Shown piece by piece: positions 24,451 to 35,100 of a stretch of 64,000 nt of DNA. Source of the DNA: Ravibacter sp964562455 (GTDB lineage Bacteria; Bacteroidota; Bacteroidia; Cytophagales; Spirosomataceae). The notes beneath the pieces are model-generated. The model was not told the DNA's origin and did not search any database. It saw only the letters and a program-made list of their open reading frames with translations. Both the position numbers and the translations under genes were made by a program. How positions within the stretch are numbered: position 1 is the first letter of the stretch; every line of letters starts with the position of its first letter. Where the stretch lies: positions 1-64,000 of the forward strand of contig CAZLTN010000008.1 of the NCBI GenBank assembly GCA_964562455.1, read 5' to 3'.

Positions 24451-25491
24451 TTACATCATCCGTAGCGATGATTCCCGGATAACAAGCTCGGAAGGCAGAA
24501 CCAGGTTTTCCGGTTTTGAATCCGGGTTTCTGAGCGCTTGTCCCAGGAAAAGTCTCGAGGCCTCCTCACCGATCTTCCTCCCCGGCCTGGAAACAGTCGT
24601 CAGTGAAGGAGAGATATACGCTGCGATAGGAGAATTGTCAAACCCGACAAAAGCTACATCCTGCGGGATTTTCAACCCTTTGTCGATCGCTACACGCATT
24701 GCCCCTATTGTTACCTGGTCATTTACCCCGAAAATACCGTCGGGTCGGTCAGACAGCCCAAACAGCCTGATAGTGGGAACAATAGCGCTTTCAACTTTGA
24801 AGTTGGTCCCCATGATCAGATCTTCGTCAATCTGCATGTTATTCGCAGCCAGGCAATCCAGGTATCCGCGCAATCTCAGCTCCGAAACTGTAAGCCCCTG
24901 CGGCCCCCTGAGATGAGCAATACGTTTGCAGCCCATCTGGACCAGGTGCTCTACAGCCGAATAGGCACCATGATAATCATCTACCATTACCCGGTCAGCG
25001 GTAATTCCCTCGTACTCGCGGTCTATAAAAATCAGCGGTATCTTGCGGGAAATAACTGCTTCGAGGTGCTTATAGTGCCCTGAATCGTAAGTTTCCTGTG
25101 AAACGGAAAGGAAAATCCCTTCTACCCTGTTAGACAGCAATTTATTGATATGCTCTTTTTCCAGCATATAGCTCTCATTCGTCACGCAGATATTCAGTGT
25201 GTAACCTAACGGCTGAAGGACCGAATGGAGACCTTCCATCATGGCTGATTCGTAATAAGCGCTTACTGTAGGCACTACTACTCCGAGCGTATCGCTTTTT
25301 TTATTCAGCAGGCTGATCGACAATTCGTTCCGCTGGTATCCTACTTCCCGGGCATACTCCTGGATATTCTTCCGGGTGTCTTCGTTAATAGCAGGGTGGT
25401 CGTTCAACGCACGGGATACCGTGGACGGGGAACAGCGAAACCGCCTGGCAATGTCTTTAATCGTAACCGGCCTTTCTGCTTTTGAATCCAT
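24451..25491 (-). CDS. LacI/GalR family transcriptional regulator
   Basis: 346 residues. N-terminal helix-turn-helix (TIKDIARRFRCSPSTVSRAL, about 10-29), hinge helix and periplasmic-binding-protein-like effector domain (DTLGVVVPTVSAYYESAMMEGL onward; GIFGVNDQVTIGAMRVA near 250; VAFVGFDNSPIAAYISPSLTTV near 275). Family members repress sugar-use genes and release DNA on binding a sugar. No sugar operon adjoins; it follows the PolX gene by 3 bp and is probably co-transcribed with it, an odd pairing. Regulon not predictable from this window; the GH32 gene at 60 kb is one candidate only. Confidence 0.93.
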   Translation of the reverse strand: MDSKAERPVTIKDIARRFRCSPSTVSRALNDHPAINEDTRKNIQEYAREVGYQRNELSISLLNKKSDTLGVVVPTVSAYYESAMMEGLHSVLQPLGYTLNICVTNESYMLEKEHINKLLSNRVEGIFLSVSQETYDSGHYKHLEAVISRKIPLIFIDREYEGITADRVMVDDYHGAYSAVEHLVQMGCKRIAHLRGPQGLTVSELRLRGYLDCLAANNMQIDEDLIMGTNFKVESAIVPTIRLFGLSDRPDGIFGVNDQVTIGAMRVAIDKGLKIPQDVAFVGFDNSPIAAYISPSLTTVSRPGRKIGEEASRLFLGQALRNPDSKPENLVLPSELVIRESSLRMM

Positions 25492-25494
25492 ACC

Positions 25495-27222
25495 TTAATT
25501 CATAATTCCTGATCTCTCCCTTTTTTCGGCAAACCATCGCTCCATTTCTTCTGCGGACAGGGCATTAAAAGTGCTTTTCCCGGTCAAACCTCCTTTCCTG
25601 GCTATTTTCACTCCGTAGTGCATATCGAGATAGCCCGCCGTTTCGTGCGCATCCGGGTTTATGCTGAGCATTACTCCTTTCTCTTCACAGTACTGTATCC
25701 AACGCCAGTCAAGATCGAGCCGCCAGGGACTGGCATTGATCTCGATTACAACACCATGCTCTGCGCAGGCATCTATAATGACCTTATGATCTACCGGGTA
25801 GCCGGCCCTGGAAAGCAGGAGGCGCCCCGTCGGATGCCCCAGTATAGTGGTATAAGGGTTAGCAATCGCTTTCAGCAACCTGTCCATCGCCTTTTCCTGC
25901 GACATTGTAAGGTTGCTGTGTATCGACGCTACTACAAAATCAAACCCGGCAAGCACCTCATCGGGATAATCCAGCGAGCCGTCGCCCAGGATATCCGATT
26001 CTATACCTTTAAATATCCTGAAAGGCTTTTCTCCCCCTTCGGCAGCGTAACGGGCGTTCAAACGGTCGATCTCCTGCCATTGCAGTACGATGCGGTCGGG
26101 AGTCAGCCCGTTGGCGTATGCGGCGCTTTGAGAGTGATCTGCTATCCCCAGGTATTCGAAGCCCAGCTCCCGACAATAATCTGCCATCTGCTCAAGGGTA
26201 TTCCGCCCGTCGGAATAAGTACTGTGATTGTGCAGGATCCCCTTCAGGCTATCCCATGTAACAAGGTCTTCAGCCTGGTTGGCTCCGACCCAGTCCCATT
26301 CCGCAAGTCCTTCCCGCATTTCGGGAATCACATAAGGAAGACCTGCTTCCTTGTAAATGTCGGCTTCATCAGTGAAGCTGCCGCGGCTGGCAAACTGGAA
26401 TAGGCTAAGGCCACCGGTGGTTCTCTTAGCCAGGTGATCGGGGCCTGCCGAGTCCAGAAAAAGCTCAACCCGGAACCTATCCGTGCTTACCGTCCGTATT
26501 TCTACGGCTACGCCCGATTCCCTCAGTCTTCCCCGCCATATGAATGGACTGGATATTTTCGGGGCGGCCTCAAGCTCGGGGATGAGGTTCAGCTTTACCT
26601 GGACATCGACAGGCGAATCGGCTCCCACCAGGAATTCAAGTTTGTCTATCACTTCCGAACCTAGCCTCAATGTTCCGGAAATTTCTACGTTTTCAAAATA
26701 TTGCCGGAGGACATCCTTCAGCTTTTCTGCCAGGTAATCCGCTTTGTCCATCCTGAGCTTCCCTCGCTGGTTCTTAAGAAAAGCAATCGATTCCAGTATC
26801 TTCTGCTGGGTGCTTCCTCCAAACCCCTTCAGCTTGGCAACCGACCCGTTTTCACATGCCTGCTCCAGTTCGTAGACCGATTCGATGCCCAGTTCCCGCC
26901 AGATCGTATGAATTTTCTTGACACCTATCCCCTTGATCCTGAACATTTCAAGAACTCCCTCTGGTGTTTTTTCCAACAGCTCGCTCAGTTCCGGGAAGGT
27001 TCCGGTGTCGACGATCTCCCGTATCCTGGCGGCGATGCTTTTGCCTACCCCCTGCAATTTTACGAGCTCAGCCTCGGTCATGTCTGAGAATGGCCTCTCA
27101 TTATACTTGTCCAGGTAGTAAGCCGCCGTCGAGTAGGACTTTATTTTATTGGGGTCTCCGTCGTGAAGCTCCATCAATTTGGCGCTGAGATCCAGCAATT
27201 CTACTATATCTTCGTTGGTCAT
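25495..27222 (-). CDS. polX: PolX-family protein with intact PHP domain and degenerate polymerase domain
   Basis: 575 residues, normal for bacterial PolX. Helix-hairpin-helix units (about 45-140; KLQGVGKSIAARIREI, FRIKGIGVKKIHTIW) are followed by the X-family polymerase domain (about 150-310). There the catalytic motif (GSxRRxxETVGDIDxLV) reads GTLRLGSEVIDKLEFLV, losing the two Asp residues, and TGSKxHN is not recognisable. The C-terminal PHP domain (from about 330; LHNHSTYSDG, IADHSQSAAY, KGIESDI, ASIHSNLTM, LGHPTGR, NPDAHET) keeps all metal ligands, so 3'-5' exonuclease or phosphoesterase activity is likely and polymerase activity unlikely (inference). It is first in a gene pair with the LacI gene. 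Confidence 0.9.
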   Translation of the reverse strand: MTNEDIVELLDLSAKLMELHDGDPNKIKSYSTAAYYLDKYNERPFSDMTEAELVKLQGVGKSIAARIREIVDTGTFPELSELLEKTPEGVLEMFRIKGIGVKKIHTIWRELGIESVYELEQACENGSVAKLKGFGGSTQQKILESIAFLKNQRGKLRMDKADYLAEKLKDVLRQYFENVEISGTLRLGSEVIDKLEFLVGADSPVDVQVKLNLIPELEAAPKISSPFIWRGRLRESGVAVEIRTVSTDRFRVELFLDSAGPDHLAKRTTGGLSLFQFASRGSFTDEADIYKEAGLPYVIPEMREGLAEWDWVGANQAEDLVTWDSLKGILHNHSTYSDGRNTLEQMADYCRELGFEYLGIADHSQSAAYANGLTPDRIVLQWQEIDRLNARYAAEGGEKPFRIFKGIESDILGDGSLDYPDEVLAGFDFVVASIHSNLTMSQEKAMDRLLKAIANPYTTILGHPTGRLLLSRAGYPVDHKVIIDACAEHGVVIEINASPWRLDLDWRWIQYCEEKGVMLSINPDAHETAGYLDMHYGVKIARKGGLTGKSTFNALSAEEMERWFAEKRERSGIMN

Positions 27223-27400
27223 ATCGGTCTAAATAAGTATTCCAGAGGCCTCTACAAAGCGTAAATTATCAACATTCTCGAAGATGCTTAAAAAGCATGC
27301 AAAATACAAGACGTCGAGGATGGTTAAAATTAGGAATAATTTTCTTTCCGACGCTTGCTCAACACGATCCGGGATCAGCGGCCGTTTCGACATTTCCTGC

Positions 27401-27408
27401 TAGCTTTG
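27401..27408 (+). promoter_or_regulatory. -7 box of the response regulator gene
   Basis: TAGCTTTG matches TAnnTTTG exactly and ends 6 bp before the chosen ATG (27415), implying an almost leaderless mRNA. This position also argues against the longer upstream start at 27355. Confidence 0.5.
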
Positions 27409-27414
27409 CCTGTC

Positions 27415-28095
27415 ATGAAGGTATTACTTGTAGAAGACGATCCTACGCTCAACGCCAACATCAAAGAAGCGCTTACCGCCGAGAACATGGCCGTCCATAA
27501 TGTTTTTGACGGGCTGCTGGCCGAGCGCATGCTGAACCAGGGCACATTCGACTGCGTGGTAATGGATATCAACCTGCCGGGCAAATCGGGATATGACCTA
27601 TGCACCCAGTTCCGTACCTACAACACGCGAACGCCGGTGCTCATGCTGACAGCCTTCAGTGAACTGGAAGACAAGATAAAAGGATACGACTGCGGCGCCG
27701 ACGACTACCTTACAAAACCCTTCTTTATGAGGGAGCTCATACTGCGTATCCATTCGCTGGTAAAAAGAAGCAGGTTCAGTGAGGAAGAAATTACCGGTGA
27801 AAAGATACTGGCCGGTGACATCATCATCGACCGGCGGCAGAAAAAGGTATGGCGGAACGGGCAAGAGGTAGAACTTACCCCGCGGGAATACCAGATCCTG
27901 CTCAGGCTGTCGCAGACCCCCGGCGAGATCGTTTCCAAGAATGACCTCATCAGGGAAATATGGGGAAGCGCGGTAGGGTTCAATACCAATACTATTGAAG
28001 TATATGTAAATTTCCTGCGCAACAAGCTCGATAAACCGTTCAACCGGAATACCATCCGCACCAGGGTAGGATACGGCTATTATCTCGATTTATGA
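27415..28095 (+). CDS. OmpR/PhoB-family response regulator (metal-efflux two-component system)
   Basis: 226 residues from the ATG at 27415. Receiver domain: acidic pair EDD (7-9), phospho-acceptor Asp51 in VVMDINLPGKSG, and Lys in LTKPF. C-terminal winged-helix DNA-binding domain with LTPREYQILLRL and TIEVYVNFLRNKL. It overlaps the kinase gene by ATGA. Given the CzcCBA-like efflux genes directly downstream, it probably activates them in response to metal excess (inference from context). An in-frame start at 27355 is possible but would begin before the promoter. Confidence 0.93.
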   Translation: MKVLLVEDDPTLNANIKEALTAENMAVHNVFDGLLAERMLNQGTFDCVVMDINLPGKSGYDLCTQFRTYNTRTPVLMLTAFSELEDKIKGYDCGADDYLTKPFFMRELILRIHSLVKRSRFSEEEITGEKILAGDIIIDRRQKKVWRNGQEVELTPREYQILLRLSQTPGEIVSKNDLIREIWGSAVGFNTNTIEVYVNFLRNKLDKPFNRNTIRTRVGYGYYLDL

Positions 28096-29477
28096 AAATC
28101 AGGGACAAAATACTGATTTACTTCTCCAGCACGGTCATAGCCCTTACAGCCGTCGCGTTCGTTGTCGTTTATATACTTTTTGCAGAAAACAGGGAAGAGG
28201 AATTCCAGCAACACCAGCACGACAAAATCACCTATACGATCAGGCTCCTGACAGAATACAAGCAAATGAGCGAGGAGCTGGCCTACCTGATGGATGAGCA
28301 GACGATCCACGACTTCTACGATGAAAAAATGCTCATTTACAACAGCAAAAAAGACCTGGTGTTCGCCAGTCTCGACAGCCTCGAAATAGCACATGCAAAA
28401 CAGATCGTCAACCAGTTGTCGCCCTCCAGGAGATGGATCGAGACCCGGGAAGGCGAATACGACCTTATCGGCGTATATACCGAGCATAACAACAAGGGTT
28501 ATTATGCGATCAGCAAAGCTTACGACAACCTGGGGCATTCGAAAATGAGCTATCTCAGAAACGTGCTCATTGGGATGTTTTTCCTGATTTCGGTTGTGGT
28601 CATTGTCATCTCCCTCTACCTGTCCAACAAGATCACAAAACCGCTTAGGGCTCTCGCCGAATCGCTCAACGGCTATGACCTGAGCGGTGAAAGCGTTTTT
28701 TCCTTCAAAGCCGATACCACCACCTTCGAGATTTCCTACCTTACCGAACGTTTCAACGAGCTTCTGAAAAGAACTCACGACGCTTTCGCCTTTCAGAAGC
28801 ATACCGTGCACCATATTTCGCACGAGCTGAAAACCCCTATCGCCATTCTGGTTTCGGAGCTGGAAAAGCTGGCTGCCGGCAATGATCTGAATTCAATGCG
28901 ATCGGGCATACTTCAGCAGGCCGAAAAGGCCAAATCGCTCGGCGGGATTATCCAGGTATTGCTTGAAATTTCAAAAATCGAGTCCGGCCAGGAAATCAGG
29001 AAACAGCCGGTACGGCTCGACGAGGTACTTTTCGACCTTATAAGTGAACTCAACCTCATTTACCCGGAGGTACATTTCGACGTCTACTATTTTCCCGACA
29101 ACATTACCGAGGAAAAGCTCACGCTCTTTGTCGACGAAATGCTGATGCGGCATGCCTTCCTTAATCTCCTCACCAATGCCGCAATGTATTCCAGCGACGG
29201 ACGCGTAGAAATCCGGATCAATGGCTCTCATCCCAGACACCTTACCCTGAGCTTCTTCAACCGGGGTGAAGCCATAGCACCGGAAGAGCGGAAATTCCTC
29301 TTTCATCAATATTTCAGAGGAAAAAACAGCCAGCATAAGAAGGGGTTCGGGCTGGGGCTTGTGCTTACTTACCAGGTTATCCTGCACCACGACGGGGAAA
29401 TCCGGTATAGCAATTCGGAAGATTCTCTCAATAACTTTGAAGTATCGCTCCCGTTTGGTGTTTCTCAGCAAGACTGA
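28092..29477 (+). CDS. Sensor histidine kinase of the metal-efflux two-component system
   Basis: 461 residues. Membrane helix about 10-30, periplasmic sensor loop about 31-155, second helix about 157-177, HAMP linker, HisKA dimerisation helix with His244 in HHISHELKTPIAIL, and the HATPase domain with NLLTNAAMYSSDG (N box) and KGFGLGLVLTYQVI (G2 box). The sensor loop (about 125 residues) has several His and acidic residues (EFQQHQHDK near 38-45) that could bind metal; this is speculative. It overlaps the regulator gene by 4 bases and is followed by the efflux genes after about 170 bp. Confidence 0.92.
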   Translation: MKIRDKILIYFSSTVIALTAVAFVVVYILFAENREEEFQQHQHDKITYTIRLLTEYKQMSEELAYLMDEQTIHDFYDEKMLIYNSKKDLVFASLDSLEIAHAKQIVNQLSPSRRWIETREGEYDLIGVYTEHNNKGYYAISKAYDNLGHSKMSYLRNVLIGMFFLISVVVIVISLYLSNKITKPLRALAESLNGYDLSGESVFSFKADTTTFEISYLTERFNELLKRTHDAFAFQKHTVHHISHELKTPIAILVSELEKLAAGNDLNSMRSGILQQAEKAKSLGGIIQVLLEISKIESGQEIRKQPVRLDEVLFDLISELNLIYPEVHFDVYYFPDNITEEKLTLFVDEMLMRHAFLNLLTNAAMYSSDGRVEIRINGSHPRHLTLSFFNRGEAIAPEERKFLFHQYFRGKNSQHKKGFGLGLVLTYQVILHHDGEIRYSNSEDSLNNFEVSLPFGVSQQD

Positions 29478-29650
29478 AATTATCATTTAGAAGAGTTTTT
29501 TACCTTTAAGGAATTAAGAAAATTAAGCTCTCCCGGAGCGAAGAACTTGTAATACTTCCTAACCCTGTTAAGCTAAATTTTATCTCCTTTAAGGCTATTT
29601 TAAGGTAGTACTATAAAAATTTGCGCACTCGATTTTTTAGTACTTTTTCT

Positions 29651-30949
29651 ATGCGCATTCTCTTTTGTATCATATATATCTTTTTTTGCATTGTATGCGG
29701 TACGGGTAAAACTTTGGCACAGGATACGCTGGAGCTGAGCCGGCAGGAATGCGAAGCGATCTTTTTAAAGGAAAACCTGCTCCTGATTGCTGAAAAGCTG
29801 GAGGTACCCAAAGCCGAAGCTGCCGTTCAGCAGGCCCGTTTATGGCCTAATCCCAATTTCACGCTCGACCAGGTAAACCTCTGGGCTACCAAAGGGCAAA
29901 CCGGCGGACAGGAAGCCGTACCTCCCCTGTTCGGCAGTTTCGGAAGGAACCAGCAGTTTGGGTTCGAAGTACAGCAATTGATACAGACCGCGCGCAAAAG
30001 AAGCAAGCTGGTTGCAGTGGAACAGGTCAATGCGGACAAGGCGGTGCTTGGCTTCGACGAGCTTTTGCGTAACCTGAAAGTCGAGTTGAGAAAAAACCTT
30101 ACCAACCTCCAGTACCTGCAGTTTCGGGAAGAAATATATTTCAACCAATTGGCCTCCGTCAACCAACTATTGAAAGCGTATCAGGTGCAGGCCGACCAGG
30201 GTTACATCGCGCGGAGCGAGGTGATCAGGCTGAAGGCACTCGGGCTCGGGATCAACCGGACCATCAGCGAGATCGCCCGACAGCACAATGAAGCCCAGAA
30301 AGAGCTTAAGCTGTGGCTGCGCCTGGCGCCCGCTACGCTGATACGTGTCAAAGACGCCGGGTTTGTCAGGAACATCGATTCTCTCCGCCGTTATACGGTT
30401 GCCGAGATCACCGAGCAGGCCAGGCTGTCACGCCCCGATCTTCAGATAGCCGCGCTTGGAGAGACACATGCCAGGAGGCTGATCGACTATGAAAAAGCAA
30501 AGCGGGTCCCCGATCTGGCCCTGAAAGGCACTTACGACCGGAACGGAAATACGATGCTGAATTTTTTTGGCTTCGGTATCGTAATGGACCTGCCTCTCTT
30601 CGACAGGAACCAGGGCAATATCCGCCAGGCACAAATCCACGCAGACCAAAGCCGGAAACTGGCCGAATACAAGTCATCGGAAGTTGAAAACGAAATTGCG
30701 CTGGCTTACAGCAACCTGCTCAATGCGTTGCAGCTTGCTTCAAAAACCGACAGCGCCTATGAAGCTGCCCTTGACGATATGCTTCTGGCCCATACCCGGA
30801 ATTTCACCAACCGGAACATGAGCATGCTGGAATTCCTGGACTTTATGGATGCCTATCTCGAAAACAAGCAGATTATCCTGGAAGCCCGCAAAGCGGTAAA
30901 CGATCATGCCGAAGAACTGAACTATTGCATCGGCCGGGACCTGCTTTAG
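29651..30949 (+). CDS. CzcC/TolC-like outer-membrane efflux protein
   Basis: 432 residues from the ATG at 29651 (a TTG at 29621 would be a longer start). Signal peptide with a hydrophobic IIYIFFCIVCG core, cleaved near AQD. The mature part is the duplicated long-helix/beta-barrel pattern of the TolC family, with WPNPNFTLDQVN near the N-terminus and LPLFDRNQGNIRQAQIHADQ in the second half. The family forms the outer-membrane channel of an RND pump. First gene of the efflux operon, followed 66 bp later by the adaptor. It resembles the heavy-metal (CzcC) branch by operon context. Confidence 0.9.
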   Translation: MRILFCIIYIFFCIVCGTGKTLAQDTLELSRQECEAIFLKENLLLIAEKLEVPKAEAAVQQARLWPNPNFTLDQVNLWATKGQTGGQEAVPPLFGSFGRNQQFGFEVQQLIQTARKRSKLVAVEQVNADKAVLGFDELLRNLKVELRKNLTNLQYLQFREEIYFNQLASVNQLLKAYQVQADQGYIARSEVIRLKALGLGINRTISEIARQHNEAQKELKLWLRLAPATLIRVKDAGFVRNIDSLRRYTVAEITEQARLSRPDLQIAALGETHARRLIDYEKAKRVPDLALKGTYDRNGNTMLNFFGFGIVMDLPLFDRNQGNIRQAQIHADQSRKLAEYKSSEVENEIALAYSNLLNALQLASKTDSAYEAALDDMLLAHTRNFTNRNMSMLEFLDFMDAYLENKQIILEARKAVNDHAEELNYCIGRDLL

Positions 30950-31015
30950 CAGCCCGGGACCATCTTCGGCAAATAACACAATAAGGTACCAGACACTTAC
31001 GATATTTATCAGATA

Positions 31016-32119
31016 ATGCAGTTCAAGCCTCATTTTGCTTTCCTGTTTTTCTTTTCGGCAGTAAGTTCCTGCGGAGAAAAAAACGCCCCTGATTCCGCGG
31101 CCGTTGCCCCGGACAAATATTGCCTGGATTCCACTTTTAAGGGACGCATCGACTTTGTAAAACCTGTTTATGGAAAAGTCGCAGAAGGAATACATCTAAC
31201 CGGCTCGATCGAAGCTAACCCGGACAAAGTGGTCTCGTTTGTAAGCCTGGTAAGCGGAGTAGTAACCGGCGTGAATTTCTCTATCGGTGACAGGGTACAG
31301 AAAGGACAGGTGCTGGCCGAAATGCAAAGCTCCGAACTAAGCGCTCTTCAGTCGGAGCTTACCTCTCTCAAATCGAGGATAGCTGTTGCCGAAAACAGGC
31401 TAAAAGCAGCCAAAGCTATGTTTACGGACGGAGTATCGTCACAAAAAGACCTTCTCGAAGCCCAGAGCGAGCTCGACATCCTGCAATCCGAATTGTCGAG
31501 AAACAGCGCCAATCTGGGGCTTTACAGCGCGAGTGTTTCAAAAGGGGTATTCCAGATCAAAGCGCCGGTTTCAGGGATTATTACGCAGAAAGCTGTTACG
31601 ACAGGAGCCCAGATATCGCCGGAAAGCGGTTCGTTGTTCACCATTTCGGACCTGAGCCGGATCTGGGTCCTCGCCAATGTCTACGCAACCAATGTCAAAA
31701 ATGTCTTTCCCGGGATGGAAGTAAGCATTACCACACTCTCCTACCCTGACGAGCAGTTCAAAGGAAAAATCAGCTCCGTTTCTTCGGTAATGGACGAAGA
31801 GGCCAAAGTGCTGAAGGCAAGGATCGAATTGCCCAATACCGACATGAAGCTAAAACCCGGCATGCTGGTCGATATCAATGCTTTTAAGCCGGCCGACCAA
31901 ACAGCCCTGAGCCTTCCGACCAGCTCGCTGGTTTTCGACGACAACGAGAATTACGTGGTTGTGTACAAGAACGACTGCGAGCTCACTATCCGGAAAGTAG
32001 GCATACTGACCCGCAATAACGGCACGACCTATCTTTCGGACGGGCCGGATACAACTGAAAGCATCATCTCGAAAAACCAGTTGCTCATATTCGAACAACT
32101 AAAAAACTTCCAAAACTAA
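31016..32119 (+). CDS. RND efflux periplasmic adaptor lipoprotein (CzcB/CusB-like)
   Basis: 367 residues. Signal peptide with lipobox AVSSC (Cys19) marks a lipoprotein anchored in the inner membrane. Barrel-sandwich lipoyl halves flank an alpha-helical hairpin: VVSFVSLVSGVVTGVNFSIGDRVQKGQVLAEM, then the hairpin about 110-165, then FQIKAPVSGIITQKAVTTGAQI, followed by the beta-barrel domain SRIWVLANVYATNVKNVFPG. It links the RND pump to the outer-membrane channel. Placed between those two genes, 8 bp before the pump gene. Confidence 0.92.
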   Translation: MQFKPHFAFLFFFSAVSSCGEKNAPDSAAVAPDKYCLDSTFKGRIDFVKPVYGKVAEGIHLTGSIEANPDKVVSFVSLVSGVVTGVNFSIGDRVQKGQVLAEMQSSELSALQSELTSLKSRIAVAENRLKAAKAMFTDGVSSQKDLLEAQSELDILQSELSRNSANLGLYSASVSKGVFQIKAPVSGIITQKAVTTGAQISPESGSLFTISDLSRIWVLANVYATNVKNVFPGMEVSITTLSYPDEQFKGKISSVSSVMDEEAKVLKARIELPNTDMKLKPGMLVDINAFKPADQTALSLPTSSLVFDDNENYVVVYKNDCELTIRKVGILTRNNGTTYLSDGPDTTESIISKNQLLIFEQLKNFQN

Positions 32120-32127
32120 AGGAGTAA

Positions 32128-35100
32128 ATGCAAAAGCTTGTCCAGGGAATTGTTGCCTTTTCCCTTAAAAATTACATTATCATCTTTTTTATGACGGCCC
32201 TGCTGGCTATCGTGGGGGTGATCAGCTACATCCATACGCCCATCGAAGCGTTCCCCGATGTTACCAATACCAGGGCCCGTATTATTACCCAATGGCCGGG
32301 CAGGAGCGCCGAAGAAGTTGAAAAGTTCGTGACCCTGCCCATCATGAAGGTGATGAACACGATCCCTAAGAAAAGCGAGGTGCGTTCCATTTCACTTTTC
32401 GGGCTTTCAGTCATCACCGTTCTTTTCGAAGACGATGTAGAAGATTTTTACGCGCAGCAATACGCTGCCAACCGGATGCAGAGTATCGACCTGCCCGACG
32501 GCGCCGATGCCAGCATAGAACCGCCGTACGGAGCTACCGGCGAAATATTCCGCTATGTACTCAAAAGCAAACGCCCTGTTTCGGAGCTTACCGCTATTCA
32601 CGACTGGGTGATCGAACGGGAACTGCTGGCAGTACCCGGGGTTTCAGATGTGGTCAGCTTCGGCGGAGAAGAAAAAATATACGAAATCCGGATAAATCCC
32701 ACCGAGCTGGCCAATTATGACCTGTCGCCTCTCGATGTTTACGAAGCCGTCGAAAAAAGCAATATCAATGTAGGGGGCGATGTAATTGAAAAAGGGAACC
32801 AGGCCTATGTGGTCAGGGGGGTAGGATTGCTGGAAAGCATTGAGGACATTGAAAACATCCTGATCGAGGTCCGCGGCACCACACCCATACTGGTCAGGCA
32901 CGTAGCAGAAGTCCGGGTTTCGGCCAAGCCCCGTCTCGGTCATGTAGGCCTGCAGGACGAAGACGACCTGGTAGAGGGCATCGTCATGATGCTGCGGGGC
33001 GAAAATCCGGGAGAAGTGATCCATTTGCTGAAAGAAAAGATCGTCGATCTCAACGAGCGGATCCTTCCTAAAGATGTCAGGATCGAGCCTTTCATAGACA
33101 GAACCGAGCTTGTTAATACGACTGTCCATACCGTTACGAAGAATATTGTCGAGGGAGTCGTCCTGGTTTCAGTTATCGTATTTATTTTCCTTTTCAACTG
33201 GCGCACGACAGTGATTGTTGCGTCGGTTATACCGCTGTCGTTTCTCTTTGCGATCACGATGCTGAGAATACAGGGCCTTCCGGCCAACCTGATCTCGATG
33301 GGCGCCATTGACTTCGGGCTGCTACTGGAGGGTACCCTCGTTATAGTAGAGACGGTTTTTGTAGCCATGGAGAAAAAGGCTCATCACCTGGGTATGGACC
33401 GTTTCAACAAAATCAGCAAAGCCGGCCTCATCAAGAAAAGCGCCGGCAGCGTTGCATCGTACATCGTTTTTGCCCAGATCATCCTGATCGTGGCCCTGCT
33501 GCCCATCTTTTCTTTCCGTAAGGTAGAAGGGAAAATGTTTTCTCCCCTGGCCTACACATTGGGCTATGCGTTGCTGGGCTCCCTTCTGCTGAGCATTACC
33601 TATGTTCCGGCGCTTTGTAAGGTTTTACTCACAAAAAACATTGTGGAAAAGGAAAACTTCATATCGCGCTTTTTCAAGAAAAACCTGTTCAGGCTGTATT
33701 TATGGAGCACCAGGAGGAAGGTCGTCACCCTTGCCGGGTTCGCCATATTGCTCGTCGGCACTACCGTCGCTTTCATGAACCATGGAACCGAGTTTATCCC
33801 GAAGCTCAATGAAGGAGCACTGTATGTGAGGGCTACGCTGCCCAACAGCGTCAATATCAGGGAGTCTACAAGGCTGGCCAATGAGATGAAAAGCACGCTT
33901 CGTCAATTTGAAGAAGTCAAATTTGTACTTAACCAGGTGGGACGCCCGAACGACGGCACCGACCCGACCGGTTTTTTCAACATCGAATTCCATATCCAGC
34001 TATATCCCGAAAAAGAATGGAAACGGAATATCGGCAAGGAGGCCCTGATAGAAGAAATGCGGGAGAAGCTGCAGACCTATCCCGGTATCGTTTTCGGGTT
34101 CAGTCAGCCTATCCAGGACAATGTCGAAGAATACGTAGCCGGGGTTAAAAGCTCGCTGGTTATCAAGATCTTCGGCGACAATCTTTTTGACCTGGAAAAA
34201 TACGCCGACCAGGTAGCAGGCAAGATAAAGGACGTGCCGGGCATCAGAGATCTCAACGTTTACCGGAACATAGGCCTGCCGGAGCTGAGAATCCAGTTGC
34301 ACGATGCAAAGCTCGCCCGCTATTCTGTGGATATAGCCGATGCCCAGGCAGTCATAGAAATGGCTATCGGCGGACGAGCCGCTACCAAGTTCTACGAAAA
34401 TGAGCGGATCTTCGACGTAAGGCTCCGCTTCATGGAGGAGTACCGGAACAACGAGGCGGAAATAGGCGAAATTCTCATACCGTCCAAAAGCGGCAAAAAG
34501 GTACCGTTAAGGGAAATCTCCACCATCAGCTACCTCACGGGCCCTACGTTTATCTATCGGGAAGGCAACAGCCGCTATATAGCCATCGGGTTTAGTATCG
34601 AAGGACGTGACCTTGGGAGCACCATTGCCGACGCAAAGGCAAGGGTGGAAAAGGAAGTCAACCTGCCAAAAGCCAACAGGATGGTCTGGGCGGGCGAGTT
34701 CGAAAGCAAGGAAAGGGCTACCGGGCAGCTGGCCGTCATCGTACCGGCTGTGCTGATCCTTATCCTTTTCCTGCTGTATTTCAACTTCGGCAACCTGAAA
34801 GACACCGTAATTGCAGCCAGCACCATACCATTTGCATTTATAGGCGGCTTCCTCTCGCTCTGGATTACCAATACCATATTCGGGATTTCGGCAGGGATAG
34901 GCTTTATTATCCTTTTCGGTGTCAATACGATAAACAGTATTATTCTTATCGCGGTAATGAGGCAGAACCTGCGTAAAATGCCGCTGACGGAAGCGATCTC
35001 ATCGGGAGTCTACAGCCGTATCAGGCCCATTGTGATGATCGCTCTTATGGGGTCTATGGGACTGCTACCCGCCGCGCTCTCGACCGGGATGGGCTCCGAA

